DNA of 64,000 bases from contig JANLTP010000053.1 of NCBI GenBank assembly GCA_031363055.1, positions 1-64,000 on the forward strand, read 5' to 3'. A program made the position numbers and the translations under genes. Origin of the DNA: JANLTP01 sp031363055. Its GTDB lineage: Bacteria > Pseudomonadota > Gammaproteobacteria > Burkholderiales > Burkholderiaceae_E. Positions 35,259 to 42,820 of the stretch are shown in pieces; the first letter of the stretch is position 1, and each line of letters opens with the position of its first letter. The notes beneath the pieces were generated by a model. That model was not told the DNA's origin, did not search any database, and saw only the letters and a list, made by a program, of their open reading frames with translations.

Positions 35259-36530
35259 AATCACCTGATCGATGACCCGCCCGCTGGCGTCGGTCACGCG
35301 AATCCTGACCGGCATCATGCCGAAATCGTAATCGAGCCAGAGTTCGATCTCCGGATCCTTGCCACTGGCGCCAGGCTGGCGGGTCAGACGCAAGGTTCGC
35401 AACACGCCGAGGCGTGTCTTCAGTTCGCCGGGACCGTCGATCTTGTAGCGAATGTTTTCAACGTCGCGCAAATTCATTTCCGGTATTTCCACTGTCTTGC
35501 CCGCAACGAACAACTCGGGCTGCGCGCGAGCTAGAAGACCCAATTGAAACAGGCTCGAGAGCCGGTCCTGTGTGCCCTCCGGAAAGCTGGCGGTTTCACC
35601 CCCGGCAAACTGAATTTGCTTGCGCGAATAATCGATCTGGGTGGACCGCTCGGCGCCCTTGCTGCGTTGCTCGGCATAACGCTCGGGCTCGAAACCATTG
35701 GCGGTGATCCGGCCACGGCTGAAGTCCTTGCGCACGCCACCATAGAACAACGCGGTCAACCCGGTCGCGCTGATTTCGGCGCGCAACGAATAGGCGGTGT
35801 CGTGATTCTCAAAGCCGAGCTTTAAAAGCGCGGCCGAACCGGTTTGATCAAAATCACCCATATGAATCGAGTAGCTCCATCGGCCCGAAGGCGGTGGCGC
35901 CGGCAGCGCCTTGCCGATCAACAGACGCCCTGAGTCCAAAGATCCGCTGACCTCGGCAGGGCTGATCCGATCGGCTCGTGCAGCCGTGTTCGCATCGGAC
36001 GATCCACCGGTCGCACCGGCGGTCGCGCTGTCGGTCGAATTTACAGACTCATGGGTGTTGATACCGGTACTGGCGGATGACCCAACATCGGGCACGGCAG
36101 GATCAGGCAGCGCCGAATCTGCTGGCGCTGCGCCGGCTGAAGCGGCGTCGCGCGATCCCGTTTCACTGGCAACGCTCGGACTCACAGAGGGCGCGGCGGG
36201 CGGGGTCGGCTGGACCGGCCGCACTGGCCTTGGCCGATAGATCGGCTTGCTCGCGGGTTTGCTGGCGGGCTTCCCGGGCACCTCCAGGGGCTTCGCATTA
36301 ACGGGGGTTACCTCGACGACGCGCAGTTCCGGCTCGGTCAGAATTTGAATTTGAACCGGTGCTTTACGCCAGTCGGGTCGACGCTCAATAAACGCACTTT
36401 GATTGACGATGACATTGACCACCACGGCGTGCAAACCAAGGCACAGCCCGATCATGAGCACGGATTGCCAAAACGGCCGGGACTGCGTCGAATGGCTCCA
36501 CGATTTTTGCATCAAACTAACGGCGCTCAC
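35247..36530 (-). CDS. DUF3108 domain-containing envelope protein
   Basis: A 427-residue protein with one N-terminal membrane span (about 22-42), a proline/lysine/serine-rich linker (about 75-195) and a C-terminal DUF3108 beta domain (about 210-427) with stretches such as LWLDYDFGMMPVRIRV. Anchored in the inner membrane with the domain in the periplasm, by inference. The linker contains a 12-base in-frame repeat (KPAS twice). The start is GTG 36530 or ATG 36512. Function is unknown; family members are common in Betaproteobacteria. Convergent with glnS. Confidence 0.85.
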   Translation of the reverse strand: MSAVSLMQKSWSHSTQSRPFWQSVLMIGLCLGLHAVVVNVIVNQSAFIERRPDWRKAPVQIQILTEPELRVVEVTPVNAKPLEVPGKPASKPASKPIYRPRPVRPVQPTPPAAPSVSPSVASETGSRDAASAGAAPADSALPDPAVPDVGSSASTGINTHESVNSTDSATAGATGGSSDANTAARADRISPAEVSGSLDSGRLLIGKALPAPPPSGRWSYSIHMGDFDQTGSAALLKLGFENHDTAYSLRAEISATGLTALFYGGVRKDFSRGRITANGFEPERYAEQRSKGAERSTQIDYSRKQIQFAGGETASFPEGTQDRLSSLFQLGLLARAQPELFVAGKTVEIPEMNLRDVENIRYKIDGPGELKTRLGVLRTLRLTRQPGASGKDPEIELWLDYDFGMMPVRIRVTDASGRVIDQVIDSK

Positions 36531-36620
36531 AATATTTGATCAGATTATCGACTAGTTCACGATTGCATATTTAGTTCGGGCGACGGCTGTGATAACTTGT
36601 TGTATCGAACAATATCGCGA

Positions 36621-37013
36621 ATGAATACACGAATTTATTCCCTGGGTGGCATCGTTCCCGTTCCGGTCTTCACCGTACCACGGCTTCCGGGTCGTCTGGT
36701 CGGGGTCTGCATGGGTCCGTTCGTTGTGTTGGCGAAGGACTATGCGAACGACTGGCCAACCGTGGTGCACGAATTGGAGCACTGCAAACAATTCTGGCGC
36801 GGTGGCCTGTTGATCCATTTTGCCCGCTACTACTTCAGTCGCAAGTACCGTTTAAGAGCTGAACTTGACGCTTATCGTGCCGAACTCAAGGCCTGCACCG
36901 ACGGACAACGCGCCAGCCGGCTGGACGACTCGGCACGTGCCTTGTCCAGCGGCTATCAGTTGCAACTCGATACGGCGACCTGCAGAAAACTCTTGCAGGA
37001 CCCGGTGGTTTAG
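36621..37013 (+). CDS. Small protein with HExxH-type motif, possible metalloprotease
   Basis: A 130-residue protein I cannot assign to a named family. It has a hydrophobic PFVVLAKDY stretch followed by VVHELEHCKQFWRGG, where HELEH fits the HExxH zinc-site pattern of metallopeptidases. The rest is rich in Arg and Tyr (FARYYFSRKYRLRAELDAY), with a possible third ligand in the acidic RAELDAYRAE helix. This arrangement, HExxH then ExxAY about 25-30 residues later, resembles phage or small bacterial metallopeptidase-like proteins. Start ATG 36621 is preferred over TTG 36597. Confidence 0.65.
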   Translation: MNTRIYSLGGIVPVPVFTVPRLPGRLVGVCMGPFVVLAKDYANDWPTVVHELEHCKQFWRGGLLIHFARYYFSRKYRLRAELDAYRAELKACTDGQRASRLDDSARALSSGYQLQLDTATCRKLLQDPVV

Positions 37014-37044
37014 GAGGGTGTCAACACCCGCCTAGTCTCCAGTC

Positions 37045-38535
37045 ATGATTCGAACCATTCGACAACACCTGATCGCCTACGGCGACGGCTGGCTGTCGCC
37101 GGTCGAGACCGTCGCCGGCTCGCTGACTGCGATCGACCAGATGAATCCGGTGCTAAATGCCCTGCCGACCTTGCGCAAACGCAATGATGTGATCGCGGAC
37201 GCCGAGCAGATCAGCGCCAGGCTGAGCTTGGGCGAGCCGGTCGGTCAATTGGCGGGCATGCCCTATTGCGCGAAAGATACCCATCGTACTGCGGGACTGA
37301 AGACCACGTTTGGTTCACCGATATTCGCCGACCACGTGCCCACTGAAAACGAGCCGATCGTCCAGCGCCTGCTTGATGCCGACGCTAACCTGGTCGCAAA
37401 ATCGAACACGCCCGAGTTCGCGGCCGGCTCGCAAACCTTCAATACGTTGTTTGGAACGACACGCAACCCCTATTCGCTGAGCCACACCTCCGGTGGCTCG
37501 TCCGGCGGCTCCGCCTGCGCATTGGCCAGCGGCATGGTCTGGGTTGCCGATGGCTCGGACCTCGCCTCGAGTCTGCGTAACCCCGCCAGTTTCTGTGGCG
37601 TTGTCGGCATGCGGCCCAGCTCCAAACCAGACCCCTTGCTGCGGCCCGGCGCCAACGGCTTCAGTTCGCTGTCAATGCCCGGGCCGCTAGCGCGCGGTGT
37701 TGATGATCTGCGCTTATCCTATCGCTCGATTTTCACTCCGGCGGGCAAGCGACCCATCAAGGAGTGGTGCGACGCGCTGTCCGAAGAGTCGCAGTACAAG
37801 AAGCGCGGTATCTTGCGCTACGAGCGCGCCGGCGCCCTGCCGCGAGAACCGCGTTCGCTCAGAATTGCCTGGACCGTCGATGGCGATGGCCGAATCCCGG
37901 TCGATCCGGCCGTGCATCGTGCGCTGCGCCGTGCCACCCATATCCTGCAAGAGGCCGGTATCACGCTGATACAGGCAACGCCCGATCTGGCCGGCGCCGA
38001 TGAATGTTTTCAGACGCTTCGTGGCCTGTATTTCGTCGAAAATTTTGCCGCGCTGTACTGGAGTGACCAGCATCGCATGAAAGATACGGTAGTCTGGAAT
38101 ATTGAATTCGGATTGGATCTGACGGCAGAGCGCATCGCGGCGGCGAACCGCTTGCGCACCGAAATTTTCGAGCGCATGCGCCGCTTCATGGGCGATATCG
38201 ACGCCTGGATCCTGCCGACCGCGCAGGTGTTGCCGTTCAGCCATGATCTACCCTACCCGACCAGCATCAACGGCGAAGCGCTGGGCACCTACATCGATTG
38301 GCTGAAGAGTTGTTACTGGGTCAGCGTCAGTGGCCATCCGGCCATTTCTCTGCCGTGCGGCTTTGAGCGCGATGACGCCGGCGTCGCGTTGCCCGCCGGA
38401 CTGCAGTTGGTCGGGCGCTGGGATGAAGATGAGGCATTGCTCGACGTCGCCGAAACCATCGAAACACTGCTCGAACCGCTGAATTCCAGCAAACCACCGT
38501 TTGCAAGCAATGCGACCGCAGAATTACTTGGATAA
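37045..38535 (+). CDS. Amidase (amidase signature family)
   Basis: A 496-residue amidase-signature enzyme that hydrolyses C-N amide bonds with a Ser-cisSer-Lys triad. The glycine/serine-rich block TSGGSSGGSACALASG near residues 149-164 supplies cis-Ser, and the YCAKD stretch near 73-77 supplies Lys. The nucleophile Ser should lie in DGSDLASSLRNPA near 169-181, where the common GSIRxPA appears as SSLRNPA. Lack of signal peptide suggests the cytoplasm. A GGGTGT-CA-ACACCC palindrome (37016-37029) lies just upstream. Substrate unknown. Confidence 0.93.
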   Translation: MIRTIRQHLIAYGDGWLSPVETVAGSLTAIDQMNPVLNALPTLRKRNDVIADAEQISARLSLGEPVGQLAGMPYCAKDTHRTAGLKTTFGSPIFADHVPTENEPIVQRLLDADANLVAKSNTPEFAAGSQTFNTLFGTTRNPYSLSHTSGGSSGGSACALASGMVWVADGSDLASSLRNPASFCGVVGMRPSSKPDPLLRPGANGFSSLSMPGPLARGVDDLRLSYRSIFTPAGKRPIKEWCDALSEESQYKKRGILRYERAGALPREPRSLRIAWTVDGDGRIPVDPAVHRALRRATHILQEAGITLIQATPDLAGADECFQTLRGLYFVENFAALYWSDQHRMKDTVVWNIEFGLDLTAERIAAANRLRTEIFERMRRFMGDIDAWILPTAQVLPFSHDLPYPTSINGEALGTYIDWLKSCYWVSVSGHPAISLPCGFERDDAGVALPAGLQLVGRWDEDEALLDVAETIETLLEPLNSSKPPFASNATAELLG

Positions 38536-38548
38536 GCTACTCAGATAA
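38521..38548 (+). repeat. Duplicated stop-containing end of the amidase gene
   Basis: The coding end ending TAA (38521-38535) is followed by a 13-base copy, GCTACTCAGATAA (38536-38548); 9 of the last 12 bases match. The second TAA is at +13, in another frame. The copy overlaps the end of the convergent TPM gene. Confidence 0.55.
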
Positions 38549-39050
38549 TCAGCGGTCGATTCGGTAGCTCGTCCAGGTTCTCGCGCCCAGACGGGAAGTG
38601 CGGTTCGACCAACTCATGCAATTGCGCGATCGCCGCCAAGGTGCCGTTCAGAAAATCACCGCCGCGATACGCCTGCGCCATTTGCTGGCAAACCGCGTCC
38701 CAGCTCGATTGCGCGATCCTGCGCGCCACCGCCCGATCGGCTACGACTTCTACCGAACGATCGGCCATCAATACATAGAGCAAGATACCGTTGTTGGCTT
38801 CGGTATCCCAAACCCGCAGGTTCGAGAAGACCAGCAGCGCACGCTCGCGCGGTTGCGTACCTGACCAAACCTGCTGAAGATCGAGCGAGGCCTCGACTAC
38901 AAACCGTATCTCGGCGCTATGGCGGGCCTCACCCACCGCAATGGCCGCTTCGATGGCCAACATGCTGGCATCAGGCAAACGGGCGCGAACTTGCCGGGCA
39001 CCAAAGAATTCGTGCCGGATGGCGCGTCGAAAGCGACTGCTGTGCTGCAT
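38541..39050 (-). CDS. TPM-domain protein (small, cytoplasmic-type)
   Basis: A 169-residue TPM domain (TLP18.3/Psb32/MOLO-1), with the recognisable NNGILLYVLMADRSVEVVADRAV core near residues 88-110. It has no signal peptide or membrane span. The start is ATG 39050, overlapping the TAA of the larger TPM gene as TAATG. It is the third gene of a lemA-TPM-TPM operon, an arrangement seen in many Proteobacteria; the biochemical role is not settled. Confidence 0.85.
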   Translation of the reverse strand: MQHSSRFRRAIRHEFFGARQVRARLPDASMLAIEAAIAVGEARHSAEIRFVVEASLDLQQVWSGTQPRERALLVFSNLRVWDTEANNGILLYVLMADRSVEVVADRAVARRIAQSSWDAVCQQMAQAYRGGDFLNGTLAAIAQLHELVEPHFPSGRENLDELPNRPLII

Positions 39051-40003
39051 TACCAATCTCCCGATGCGCCGCCGCCGCCAAAGCCACCACCGCCACCCGA
39101 AAATCCACCACCGCCACCACCACCTCCCCAGCCGCCGCCACCACCGCCCCAGCCGCCCGGCAAAATGACACCACCGGGTCGATAGGTATGGCGCCCAACC
39201 TGGTTCAAACCGCTTCGGCTAGCCGAGAAAATCAACAGGAAGATGAACGCACCGGCCGCAGCCAACAAGGCAAACGGCAGCGCGAAACCGGAAACCGTCG
39301 TCAGTGCCCCAGCGCCGACGGCGCCGGCCAGCGAACCCACGAAGCGACCGAAAATACTGGTCGCGATCAGACCGCCGACCACGACAAAAAACAGCATGCC
39401 GAGCCAGCCGATACCTTCGTCGACGCCCTGCCCGCTGCCGTCAACCGGCTTGTGCGCGTCTCGCCAAGGTTCAGGCAAGGCCTCACCATCAATCAGTTTG
39501 GTGAGTTCGGTCAAGCCCGCCTGCACGCCGCCAAAGTAGTTGCCCTCGCGAAACTTTGGCGCGATGGCCTCGACAATGATACGTTTGGCCAGCGCATCGG
39601 GAATCGCGCCCTCGAGACCGTAACCGACTTCGATCCGCACTTTGCGATCGTCCTTGGCCACCAGCAAAATCACGCCGTCATCGACCTTCTTGCCCTGCTC
39701 CTTGGCGCGACCGATCTTCCAGCTCTCGGCCAGTCGTATCGCGTAGTCAGAAATCGGCTCCGGTTGCGTGCTGGCCACCATCACCAACACCAACTGGCTG
39801 CCCTTTCGGCGCTCGAGATCGGCGAGTTGCGATTCGAGTTGTTGGCGTTCGGCAGGTTTCAGCGTGGCGGTCAGATCGGTGACGCGACCGGTCAATGCCG
39901 GTAGCGGCTGCTGCGCCATCAGCAGCGACGACCAGAACGAAGCGAACAGCCAGAGGCTGGCGCGCCAGCCGCGCAGTATTTGACTGCGCGTGAGCGGGGT
40001 CAC
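39050..40003 (-). CDS. TPM-domain membrane protein with glycine-rich tail (YgcG-like)
   Basis: A 317-residue envelope protein: signal peptide (about 8-31), periplasmic TPM domain (about 35-175, with LVLVMVASTQ and DGVILLVAKDDRKVRIEVG), two membrane spans (about 195-255) and a tail of about 40 residues that is almost all Gly, Trp, Phe and Ser. The tail's low-complexity DNA (39055-39160) explains the proline-rich reading on the other strand. GTG 40003 overlaps the LemA stop (GTGA). Probably works with LemA at the membrane. Confidence 0.92.
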   Translation of the reverse strand: MTPLTRSQILRGWRASLWLFASFWSSLLMAQQPLPALTGRVTDLTATLKPAERQQLESQLADLERRKGSQLVLVMVASTQPEPISDYAIRLAESWKIGRAKEQGKKVDDGVILLVAKDDRKVRIEVGYGLEGAIPDALAKRIIVEAIAPKFREGNYFGGVQAGLTELTKLIDGEALPEPWRDAHKPVDGSGQGVDEGIGWLGMLFFVVVGGLIATSIFGRFVGSLAGAVGAGALTTVSGFALPFALLAAAGAFIFLLIFSASRSGLNQVGRHTYRPGGVILPGGWGGGGGGWGGGGGGGGFSGGGGGFGGGGASGDW

Positions 40004-40599
40004 TTCTTCTCAGCCGGCTTCTCGAAATTAACCGCCGGCGCCTTCGAAATCTCACGCTCGTTCTCGACTGCAAACTGCGGCTTTTCCTTGTAGCCAAACG
40101 CCATTGCGGTCAGATTCGCAGGAAACTGGCGAACATGAACGTTGTACTGCTGAATGCTCTCGATGTAGCGCTTGCGCGCGACCGTGATGCGATTTTCGGT
40201 GCCCTCGAGTTGCGTCTGCAACTCACGGAAGTTGGCATCTGATTTCAGTTGCGGATAGTTCTCCGAGACCACCAGCAACCGCGACAAGGCACTACCCATA
40301 TCGCGTTGCGCCGACTCGAACTGTTTAAGCGATGCCGGGTCCGACGGGTCGACCTTGATTTGCCCTACCCGCGAACGCGCTTCGGTCACACCGAGCAAGA
40401 CGTCTTTCTCCTGCTGGGCATAACCCTTGACCGTGTTGACCAGGTTCGGAATCAGGTCCGAGCGTCGCTGATACTGATTCAGTACTTCAGACCAGGACGA
40501 TTTGGTCGATTCATCAAAGGTTTGAATTTCGTTGTAGCCGCAACCACTCAATCCGAGACTCACTGCCAATGCCGATGCGACCAAAAATTTGCGAATCAT
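40000..40599 (-). CDS. LemA family protein
   Basis: A 199-residue LemA-family membrane protein. It has an N-terminal lipoprotein-like signal (LGLSGCGYNE, Cys about 20), then the family helix bundle with NQYQRRSDLIPNLVNTVKGYA and the conserved RRYNxxVxxFN-like region, here QQYNVHVRQFP. The start is ATG 40599 with a GGAG ribosome site 8 bases upstream, instead of GTG 40611. It heads the lemA-TPM-TPM operon. Confidence 0.94.
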   Translation of the reverse strand: MIRKFLVASALAVSLGLSGCGYNEIQTFDESTKSSWSEVLNQYQRRSDLIPNLVNTVKGYAQQEKDVLLGVTEARSRVGQIKVDPSDPASLKQFESAQRDMGSALSRLLVVSENYPQLKSDANFRELQTQLEGTENRITVARKRYIESIQQYNVHVRQFPANLTAMAFGYKEKPQFAVENEREISKAPAVNFEKPAEKK

Positions 40600-40640
40600 C
40601 GTTCTCTCCACCTTTAATGTTGGGTCGCCCCAGTTGCGCT

Positions 40641-40669
40641 AAGATAGGGCCAACGGCTTGACATTTCAA
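40641..40669 (-). promoter_or_regulatory. Putative sigma70 promoter of the lemA-TPM operon
   Basis: On the minus strand TTGAAA (40669-40664) and TATCTT (40646-40641) are exactly 17 bases apart, about 42 bases upstream of the lemA ATG. The -35 hexamer lies within a CTTGA-4-TCAAG inverted repeat (40657-40670), a possible operator. Confidence 0.5.
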
Positions 40670-40767
40670 GCGATCAGAGGCTCTTTGTTCGTTGCAGATC
40701 AGTTCTCGTTTGATTTTTCTTCTACTTGACTGTTCTGGCTTGCTCCGAACAATTTACTGCAACATTC

Positions 40768-41493
40768 ATGAAACGCCGTCTCTTCCCGCACCGTTTTAAC
40801 CTTTCGAATCATTGCGTTCGATCGAGCTTGCGCGCCATCGCCCTGTTGTTGGCTCTGTACACCACAGTAGTAGGACCGGTCGCCGCGCTCGACCCGGCGC
40901 AAGTGCGCCTCTGGAATGACGAGGGATTTGCTGCCTATGAGGCGGGGCGCATGGGCGCAGCCATCAAATTATTCCGCCGCTCTGCCGCCGTCGGTGATGC
41001 CAGCGCGATGTATAACCTGGCGGTCATGAACATCCGCGCCGAAAGCCGAAGTATAACGAGGTCGCAAGCACGGCAATGGTTGCAGCGCAGTGCCGAAGCC
41101 GGCTTTGCGCCGGCCCAATTCATGTTGGCTGAGCTGCTGGAGGCCGGCGACATTACCGCGCGGACCAAGAAGAGCGCTCAGCAATACTTTGAATTGGCGG
41201 CATTGCAGGGTCACCCGGACGCCGCCCATGCACTGGCGCTGAAATATTTTCTGGGACGCGGCGTTGGGCAGAGCGATGAGCAAGCAGCGCATTGGTACGC
41301 GCAAGCCGCCAAGGCTGGCGATGTTGCGGCTCAATACACGCTGGCATCCTTGTACGAACGCGGCGCCGGTGTAACGCTTGATCTGGAATTGGCCGTGCAG
41401 TGGTATAGCGCTGCGGCCCGGCAAGGTGACGTCGTCGCGCGTGAAAAAGCAAAATATTTATCAGATCAACTGGCCCGCGAGAGAAAGTCCTGA
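40768..41493 (+). CDS. Exported Sel1-repeat (SEL1-like TPR) protein
   Basis: A 241-residue protein with an N-terminal signal peptide (about 18-40, ending VAALDPA) and four to five Sel1-like repeats of about 36 residues, each with the AMYNLA / AQFMLAELLE / AAHALALKYFLG / AQYTLASLYERG pattern. Such repeats are protein-binding scaffolds; the partner is unknown. I use ATG 40768, since the upstream TTG at 40726 adds 14 residues that do not look like part of a signal. The pdxH ATG lies 4 bases after its stop. Confidence 0.88.
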   Translation: MKRRLFPHRFNLSNHCVRSSLRAIALLLALYTTVVGPVAALDPAQVRLWNDEGFAAYEAGRMGAAIKLFRRSAAVGDASAMYNLAVMNIRAESRSITRSQARQWLQRSAEAGFAPAQFMLAELLEAGDITARTKKSAQQYFELAALQGHPDAAHALALKYFLGRGVGQSDEQAAHWYAQAAKAGDVAAQYTLASLYERGAGVTLDLELAVQWYSAAARQGDVVAREKAKYLSDQLARERKS

Positions 41494-41497
41494 ACCC

Positions 41498-42145
41498 ATG
41501 ACGCAAACACCGATCAACCTGGCTGACTTACGGCAGGAATACAAGAAATTCGAGCTCGAAGAAGCCAAGGTCGACCCGAACCCGCTCGTACAGTTCCAGC
41601 AATGGTTCGATGAAGCGTTTCGAGCCGGAGCCAGTGAGCCCTCGGCCATGACGCTGGCAACGGTCAACTCGATAGGCGCACCGTCGGCACGGATCGTATT
41701 GCTGAAGGGGGTCGACGACGCCGGCTTTGTGTTTTACACCAATTACGAGAGTCGAAAAGGCATGGAACTCGCGGCTCGTTCGGCGGCGGCGCTGGTGTTC
41801 TTTTGGCCGGAGCTCGAGCGACAGGTGCGAATCGAAGGCCAGGTGTCGAAAGTTGATTCGAAACTGTCGGATGATTATTTCGCCAGCCGTCCCCTCTCCA
41901 GCCGGATCAGCGCCTGCGCCTCCCCACAAAGCCAGGTGGTCGACTCACGCGCTCAATTGGCGACGCAATCCGAGCAAATGGCTGCCAAGCTCGGTGAACA
42001 CCCGGCGCGACCAGCGCATTGGGGCGGCTATCGCCTCGCGCCTACGGTGCTCGAATTCTGGCAAGGCCGCCGCTCGCGACTGCACGACCGGGTTCGCTAT
42101 CGGCGCGATGAGCAAGTATGGCGGATTGAGCGGCTGGCGCCTTGA
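41498..42145 (+). CDS. pdxH: Pyridoxamine 5'-phosphate oxidase
   Basis: A 215-residue FMN enzyme that oxidises pyridoxine/pyridoxamine 5'-phosphate to pyridoxal 5'-phosphate. Visible are the substrate/FMN motifs RIVLLKGVDDAGFVFYTNY, SRKGMELA, the SRPLSSRISA region, and the C-terminal FWQGRRSRLHDRVRY and WRIERLAP. The start ATG 41498 gives the standard length; the longer frame to 41378 lies in the Sel1 gene. Confidence 0.97.
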   Translation: MTQTPINLADLRQEYKKFELEEAKVDPNPLVQFQQWFDEAFRAGASEPSAMTLATVNSIGAPSARIVLLKGVDDAGFVFYTNYESRKGMELAARSAAALVFFWPELERQVRIEGQVSKVDSKLSDDYFASRPLSSRISACASPQSQVVDSRAQLATQSEQMAAKLGEHPARPAHWGGYRLAPTVLEFWQGRRSRLHDRVRYRRDEQVWRIERLAP

Positions 42146-42202
42146 AGTAAAGCGCGATCGAACTCGCGCCGGATACAATGTCGGCCTTAACATACCTGAC
42201 GA

Positions 42203-42805
42203 ATGCAACCACACATGGCATCTTCAATCGGCGACTCGGTTTTCGACATCCTCTTTCGCAATGCCCGGACTCAGAACGGCTTCCAGGACATACCGGTATC
42301 TGACGAGCTGCTGAAGCGCTTGTTCGAAATCGCGCGCATGGGCCCGACTTCGATGAACGTGCAACCGATGCGCCTATTGTTCCTGCGCACGAAGGAAGCC
42401 AAGGAGCGGCTGGTCCCTGCGTTGAGTCCAGGCAATGTCGACAAGGTCAGGCAAGCGCCAGTAACGGCAGTGATTGCGACCGACACCAAGTTTTTTGAAC
42501 ACATGCCAACCATCTGGCACGGCGAGGGCGCGCGCGAAATGTTCGCCGGCAATGTGGCGCTTGCCGAAGGTACCGCGTTGCGTAACAGCACCTTGCAAGG
42601 CGCTTATTTGATGATCGTGGCACGCGGCCTCGGACTCGACTGTGGTCCCATGTCCGGCTTCGATCAAGCCAAGGCAAACGCCGAATTTTTCCCGGATGGC
42701 CGATTCAAAGCCAACTTCCTCTGCAACCTCGGTTACGGCGACCCGAGCAAGCTGTTCAAGCGCAATCGTCGATTCGATTTTGACGAAGTTTGCACGCTGC
42801 TCTGA
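42203..42805 (+). CDS. Nitroreductase-family malonic semialdehyde reductase (RutE/HadB-like)
   Basis: A 200-residue FMN-dependent nitroreductase of the RutE/HadB branch. The typical features are ARTQNGFQDIPVSDELL at the N-terminus, ARMGPTSMNVQPMR, the long LAEGTALRNSTLQGAYLMIVARGLGLDCGPMSGFD block and FKRNRRFDFDEV at the end. RutE reduces malonic semialdehyde to 3-hydroxypropionate in pyrimidine degradation; no other rut gene is here, so the physiological substrate is inferred. The start is ATG 42203 or ATG 42215. A weak stop-containing copy (42806-42820) follows. Confidence 0.9.
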   Translation: MQPHMASSIGDSVFDILFRNARTQNGFQDIPVSDELLKRLFEIARMGPTSMNVQPMRLLFLRTKEAKERLVPALSPGNVDKVRQAPVTAVIATDTKFFEHMPTIWHGEGAREMFAGNVALAEGTALRNSTLQGAYLMIVARGLGLDCGPMSGFDQAKANAEFFPDGRFKANFLCNLGYGDPSKLFKRNRRFDFDEVCTLL

Positions 42806-42820
42806 GGCGTTGCGGACTGA

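Noticed and set aside
39050..39180. Striking proline/glycine-rich low-complexity DNA that could pass for a repeat or array
   Set aside because: It is the coding sequence of the Gly/Trp/Phe-rich tail of the TPM membrane protein, in frame to its stop.
42790..42820. Tandem copy of the RutE-like gene end (second TGA at +15)
   Set aside because: Similarity of the unit to the coding end is too weak to count with the other arrays.
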